Source: Hyphomicrobiales bacterium (GTDB taxonomy: Bacteria > Pseudomonadota > Alphaproteobacteria > Rhizobiales > Rhizobiaceae). From it: 64,000 bases of DNA. The notes below the pieces were generated by a model. The model did not search any database. It saw only the letters and a program-made list of their open reading frames with translations, and was not told where the DNA came from. Positions 60,629 through 64,000 of this stretch are shown piece after piece. The translations under genes and the position numbers were made by a program. The stretch lies in assembly GCA_900468625.1 (NCBI GenBank), contig UBUL01000019.1, positions 372,001-436,000 of the forward strand, written 5' to 3'. The stretch's first letter is position 1. Each line of letters starts with the position of its first letter.

Positions 60629-61395
60629 CAGAGAAACCTCGCTATTGGATCGGCACGAGCTGGAAGATGAACAAGACGTTTGCCGAGGCGCGCGCCTTTG
60701 CCGAGGCCCTGCGTTCAGCCGACGCCTTGCGCGATGCGCGCATCCAGCGTTTCATCATCCCGCCGTTTACCGCGGTGCGCGAAGTCAAGTCGATCCTGTC
60801 GCAGAGCTCCGTCAAGGTAGGCGCCCAGAACATGCATTGGGCAGACCAGGGCGCGTGGACGGGCGAAATTTCGCCGCTGATGCTCAAGGATTGCAATCTC
60901 GATATCGTCGAGCTTGGCCATTCCGAACGTCGCGAGCATTTCGGCGAGACCAACGAGACAGTGGGTTTGAAGACCGAAGCGGCCGTTCGCCATGGCTTGA
61001 TTCCGCTCATCTGCATTGGCGAAACATTGGCTGATCGCGAAAGTGGCCGCGCAACCGAGATCCTGAGCGAGCAGGTTATCGGAGCTCTATCGAAGCTCTC
61101 GCATGCCCAAAAGCAGGCCGAAATCCTGCTCGCCTATGAGCCGGTCTGGGCAATCGGCGAAAAGGGAATCCCGGCCGAGCCCTCCTATGCCGATGCGCGC
61201 CAGGCCGAGATCATCGCGGTCGCGCAAAAGGCGCTCGGCCGAAAGATCCCGTGCCTCTACGGAGGATCGGTCAATCCGCAAAATTGTGAGGAACTCATAT
61301 CTTGCTCGAACATAGACGGGCTTTTCATCGGGCGCTCCGCCTGGAACGTCGGAGGCTATCTCGACATCCTGGCCAAGTGCGCCGCCAAACTCTGA
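60625..61395 (+). CDS. tpiB: Triosephosphate isomerase homologue of erythritol pathway (TpiB/EryH)
   Basis: The 256-residue TIM barrel has the catalytic His in VELGHSERREHFGETNE (about 97) and the Glu in AYEPVWAIGEKG (about 170). The N-terminal Lys is in GTSWKMNK, where the usual Asn of NWKMN is Ser. In Brucella, EryH (TpiA2) isomerises D-3-tetrulose-4-phosphate to D-erythrulose-4-phosphate, so the Ser fits a pathway-specific paralogue. It overlaps eryR and precedes rpiB by 12 bp. Confidence 0.9.
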   Translation: MTEKPRYWIGTSWKMNKTFAEARAFAEALRSADALRDARIQRFIIPPFTAVREVKSILSQSSVKVGAQNMHWADQGAWTGEISPLMLKDCNLDIVELGHSERREHFGETNETVGLKTEAAVRHGLIPLICIGETLADRESGRATEILSEQVIGALSKLSHAQKQAEILLAYEPVWAIGEKGIPAEPSYADARQAEIIAVAQKALGRKIPCLYGGSVNPQNCEELISCSNIDGLFIGRSAWNVGGYLDILAKCAAKL

Positions 61396-61407
61396 AGGAG
61401 ACATGCC

Positions 61408-61863
61408 ATGAAACTTGCTATTGCTGGAGACAGCGCCGGCGAAGGCCTCGCCAAGGTTCTCGCAGACCATCTGAAGGACCGTTTCGACGTGAGCGAAGTG
61501 TCGCGCACTGAAGAAGGTGCAGATCCGTTCTACGCCAATCTTGCCGATCGCGTCGCTTCCGGCGTCATCGACGGCACCTATGACAAAGCGATCCTTGTCT
61601 GCGGCACCGGCATCGGCGTCTGCATCTCGGCCAATAAGGTGCCGGGCATTCGCGCGGCCTTGACCCATGACACCTATTCGGCAGAGCGCGCAGCTCTTTC
61701 CAACAATGCCCAGATCATCACCATGGGCGCGCGCGTCATCGGCACCGAACTTGCCAAAGCGATTGCCGATACATTTCTGGCGCAGACCTTCGACGAAAAC
61801 GGCCGTTCGGCCGGCAACGTCAAGGCGATCAACGAGGTCGATGCCAAGTACAACGCGCGTTAA
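61408..61863 (+). CDS. rpiB: Ribose-5-phosphate isomerase B homologue (RpiB/EryI)
   Basis: The 151-residue LacAB/RpiB protein has the N-terminal MKLAIAGDSAGEGLA, the catalytic Cys in ILVCGTGIGVCISANKVPG (about 68) and LTHDTYSAERAALSNNAQII. In Brucella, EryI converts D-erythrulose-4-phosphate to D-erythrose-4-phosphate, which then enters the pentose phosphate pathway. It has a GGAGACATGCC ribosome binding region and is followed by a strong terminator. Confidence 0.92.
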   Translation: MKLAIAGDSAGEGLAKVLADHLKDRFDVSEVSRTEEGADPFYANLADRVASGVIDGTYDKAILVCGTGIGVCISANKVPGIRAALTHDTYSAERAALSNNAQIITMGARVIGTELAKAIADTFLAQTFDENGRSAGNVKAINEVDAKYNAR

Positions 61864-61885
61864 TACCTGTCTTCCAAGACATCGG

Positions 61886-61924
61886 AAAGCCCGGCCGTTC
61901 TTGCCGAATGGCCGGGCTTTTCTA
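61886..61924 (+). terminator. Rho-independent terminator after rpiB
   Basis: AAAGCCCGGCC and GGCCGGGCTTT form a perfect 11-bp stem around a 13-base loop, followed by TTCT, 22 bp after the rpiB stop. It closes the eryR-tpiB-rpiB operon. Confidence 0.85.
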
Positions 61925-62201
61925 TGTCGGACGTTGGACTGCGTGGCCCCGTTATCTAGGTTTGGACAAGATCCACTTCCCTCCACACGATAGACGTTTA
62001 TGCCCCCCGAATAGACCGATCATCAGATCGCCGTCATAGAGCGAGAACGGGACTTCGACATAGTGATCCCGATGGGAGGCAAAACCGGAGAAAGTTCGTC
62101 CTTGTCGACAAGCTCTTCCATGTACCAGCTCTCATAGAGCGGAGGGTCAGTCGGCAAGGACGCTCGTCTATGCGCGGCTGTAATCGCCACCGAGCCAGCA
62201 G

Positions 62202-62501
62202 GTGGCGATATTGGTCCGGTTCGAGAAGGCCAAGGACCGGCTGTGGATGGTGAACCGGCCCGCAGCGATGCCCGTGAACCCGCAGGGCTATGGCCCGTTG
62301 CTGTTGTTCGACCTCTATTCCGATGACGGTCACGGGACATGCCGGAATCTGAGCAAGGGCCATAGCATGGAAATGGCCTTCGACGTGAAGGCCAGCCTGC
62401 CGCCTACGGTGACGGCGGATGGCGAGATCGATGCAGAGGTGGCGCGGGGTGCGTTCATCGCCGCCCTGCAGGAAGGCAATATCTATATTTTCCCGGAATA
62501 G
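62202..62501 (+). CDS. Hypothetical small protein, doubtful
   Basis: A GTG-started frame encodes 99 residues, including FDLYSDDGHGTCRNLSKGHS and a well-mixed acidic C-terminus ending NIYIFPE. The composition looks like real protein, but I recognise no family. The N-terminus may be truncated, and a minus-strand segment across its start also looks coding. It stands alone with no operon partner. Confidence 0.35.
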   Translation: MAILVRFEKAKDRLWMVNRPAAMPVNPQGYGPLLLFDLYSDDGHGTCRNLSKGHSMEMAFDVKASLPPTVTADGEIDAEVARGAFIAALQEGNIYIFPE

Positions 62502-62722
62502 AGAAGGCCACCTGTCGTCTAGGCCGTAAGCCCCGTAACCGAGCTCGCTGGCGTGCGCATCCTGCTTTCCTCCGGTGTCGATCCGTTCATGACAAACTCA
62601 TGATAGCAAACAGCTCCTTCCTTCATGTCAGCAATTGAGCACAAGGTGAAGCGACTGCGGGTGTTGCTCCAGGAAGGTCTTCGCAGGAGCGCTGCGATCC
62701 CGATATGAGCAAGACTGCGTTT

Positions 62723-63523
62723 CTAGTTGCGCTGCATGTCGGTCAGCGCATGTCGCATCGATGTGCTCGAAATGCCGAAAAAGCCGCCATAGGGAAGGTC
62801 AAGATCCAGGATGACGAACATGACGCTCGCGACGGAGATGACGGCCACGAGGACAATTGCGCCGGCGAGTGGATTCTTGGGAGCCTGGAGCCCGAAACTC
62901 AAAAATACCAGCATAAGCCAGAAGATGAGAACGCCGAGAAATGGTGCAGAAAGCGAGCCATGCGCATCTTCGATGACGGTCCATCGCGCGACCATGACAT
63001 TGCTGAAAAGCTGGTGGCAGCGGGTTACAAGCGCCTGATGCAAAGGATCGGTGGGCGCTAGACGGTCAATGCCTAATCCGACATTATTCAATATCGATCC
63101 AAGAGCCGGCGCCTCGCCGGTCAAAGGCAGGGCCGAGATGTCGGGATATTTCTCGCCCTGCGGGGGCGGTTCATCGGGCCAGGTGCTGGCAACGACTGCA
63201 GCGGTGTAGCTGCGCAAAAGCTGCCTTTCACTGTCGAGGGCGGAGCCGTAATTTTTTAGACAGCCGTCCATCTCTGCTAGACTAGCAGCATAACGATTGC
63301 GATCGTGGGAGGCGGCCGTGAAGGCATTGAGTTCCGACGCCAGCAACAAGCTCATGACAAGAGCGGCAAAGGTCACGAGCAGCGCAGTTACCACGCGAAG
63401 AAAGTCTATTGTTTCGTTACCGCGATGCGGCGCAGGCAGTCTGGCGCGCAATATCGAGCCGACGAAAGCGCTTAGGACAAGAAGAACAAGCAAGGCCAGC
63501 GACCAGATAGCCTCTCGTTGCAT
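62723..63523 (-). CDS. DUF4239-like (bestrophin-like) membrane protein
   Basis: The 266-residue protein has four likely membrane helices: about 8-27 (SLALLVLLVLSAFVGSIL), 43-64 (VVTALLVTFAALVMSLLLA), 197-217 (FLGVLIFWLMLVFLSFG) and 222-246. A soluble segment lies between the second and third. The topology (2 + 2 helices) and the NPLAGAIVLVAVISVASVMFVILDLDLPYGG region, noted here by its VILDLDLPYGGFF part, fit the uncharacterised DUF4239 family. Its function is unknown and the neighbours give no clue. Confidence 0.75.
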   Translation of the reverse strand: MQREAIWSLALLVLLVLSAFVGSILRARLPAPHRGNETIDFLRVVTALLVTFAALVMSLLLASELNAFTAASHDRNRYAASLAEMDGCLKNYGSALDSERQLLRSYTAAVVASTWPDEPPPQGEKYPDISALPLTGEAPALGSILNNVGLGIDRLAPTDPLHQALVTRCHQLFSNVMVARWTVIEDAHGSLSAPFLGVLIFWLMLVFLSFGLQAPKNPLAGAIVLVAVISVASVMFVILDLDLPYGGFFGISSTSMRHALTDMQRN

Positions 63524-63835
63524 CGAACATGCTCCAACTGCATCTGATCGTTGAATATGTGACGTTCCAGCATACGCGAATATATCTCAATGTCGAACGG
63601 CGCAGACGCGGCGCATTGTTTTTGCTTCACTTCGCGCGCGTTCGAAGTACGCCCCGCGATCGCACGAACCGCGGTCAGCGCCGGGATCGCACGTCCTGAC
63701 TCGAGGTCGAATTCGCTTTGGGTACTTGACCGCTGACTTGGTGAGCCCTCGATCGAGAGAACTCACCGGCATGAGCTTGCGACGGCTTGCTGAGATCAGG
63801 CTTATTCGGAAGCCGATTTGGAAAGATGTGACGCT
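63524..63835. other. Intergenic region without recognisable features
   Basis: About 312 bp between the DUF4239-like gene and the partial gene at the right edge. I see no gene, repeat or clear promoter in it. Confidence 0.5.
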
Positions 63836-64000
63836 CTAGGATCTTGGCTGCTGCAGAGGCACCAAGGCCGCAAAAGCCCTTCTGTCCTGATCTGGAAAAC
63901 TTTCGAAACCTTGGATTGCGCTCTCGGCAATTTCTATATCGGCCAATATTGATGATTTTGTAATCTTTTCGTACCGATCATAATCGGCTTTGTGCCGCTT
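63836..64000 (-). CDS. 3' end of an uncharacterised protein gene (partial)
   Basis: On the minus strand a frame is open from the right edge to a TAG at 63836-63838, giving the last 54 residues. It includes RHKADYDRYEKITKS, DIEIAESAIQGFESFP and DRRAFAALVPL. The R-x-x-ADYD and AE-x-AI-x-x-F pattern resembles the C-terminus of small HEPN-type or plasmid-borne rhizobial proteins. That family call is tentative, as the start lies outside the window. Confidence 0.6.
   Translation of the reverse strand, partial: KRHKADYDRYEKITKSSILADIEIAESAIQGFESFPDQDRRAFAALVPLQQPRS

Larger units (their letters stand above)
61864..62719. other. Gene-poor region after the erythritol locus
   Basis: This 856-bp stretch holds the rpiB terminator, one doubtful small ORF (62202-62501) and short open segments on the minus strand near 61952-62112 that change frame. 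I see no repeat or intact mobile element. It may be decayed coding sequence. Confidence 0.5.

Noticed and set aside
61952..62112. Possible decayed gene on the minus strand (segment with HRDHYVEVPFSLYDGD)
   Set aside because: The protein-like segments change frame and I could not link them to any family, so a pseudogene call is not supported.

Overview
The window looks like DNA from a Rhizobium-type alphaproteobacterium. The evidence is the cellulose genes in the order bcsN-bcsA-bcsB, three exact TGA-N9-TCA sequences matching the RirA iron-responsive (IRO) box, a complete rhizobial/Brucella-type erythritol locus (eryABCD, eryR-tpiB-rpiB and an ABC transporter), and an intergenic repeat resembling the rhizobial RIME family. 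No rRNA, tRNA, CRISPR array, replication gene or intact insertion sequence was seen, so the replicon cannot be named.

Region 1 (1-4.3 kb, minus strand): cellulose synthesis, bcsN, bcsA and the 5' part of bcsB, which runs off the left edge. Region 2 (4.5-23.7 kb): an iron-scavenging locus. A siderophore esterase and a TonB-dependent receptor diverge from a region with two IRO boxes. An ECF sigma factor (RpoI-like) follows a third IRO box and leads an operon with a GNAT enzyme and fhuC, fhuD, fhuB uptake genes. A divergent biosynthetic block makes a hydroxamate siderophore: a single-module NRPS, a flavin N-hydroxylase and a phosphopantetheinyl transferase on one side; on the other an IucB/VbsA-like acyltransferase, a small membrane protein, a trans-sulfuration-family PLP enzyme and an enteric-type LysA. 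The core resembles vicibactin synthesis, but the last two PLP enzymes are not part of that pathway as I know it.

Region 3 (24-44.4 kb): a surface-polysaccharide island of mixed base composition, entered through a 160-bp element with perfect 31-bp terminal inverted repeats. It makes GDP-L-fucose (gmd, fcl) and dTDP-L-rhamnose (rfbBDAC). It also has two large multidomain glycosyltransferases, two overlapping FkbM methyltransferases, an ABC-2 export permease without its ATPase, a sulfotransferase, and the PAPS-forming pair cysD-cysNC. A GC-rich P450/LpxL-like acyltransferase pair and the rfb genes sit inside AT-richer flanks. The likely product is a methylated and possibly sulfated deoxyhexose polysaccharide.

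Region 4 (44.8-61.9 kb): polyol catabolism. The transporter operon (DUF2291 protein, ATPase, permease, binding protein) and eryABCD diverge from an 893-bp control region; eryR-tpiB-rpiB completes the route to erythrose-4-phosphate. Downstream of the transporter lies a second regulator-kinase-dehydrogenase set, probably for another polyol. Region 5 (61.9-64 kb) is gene-poor, with one DUF4239-like membrane protein, a doubtful small ORF and the 3' end of an uncharacterised gene at the right edge.
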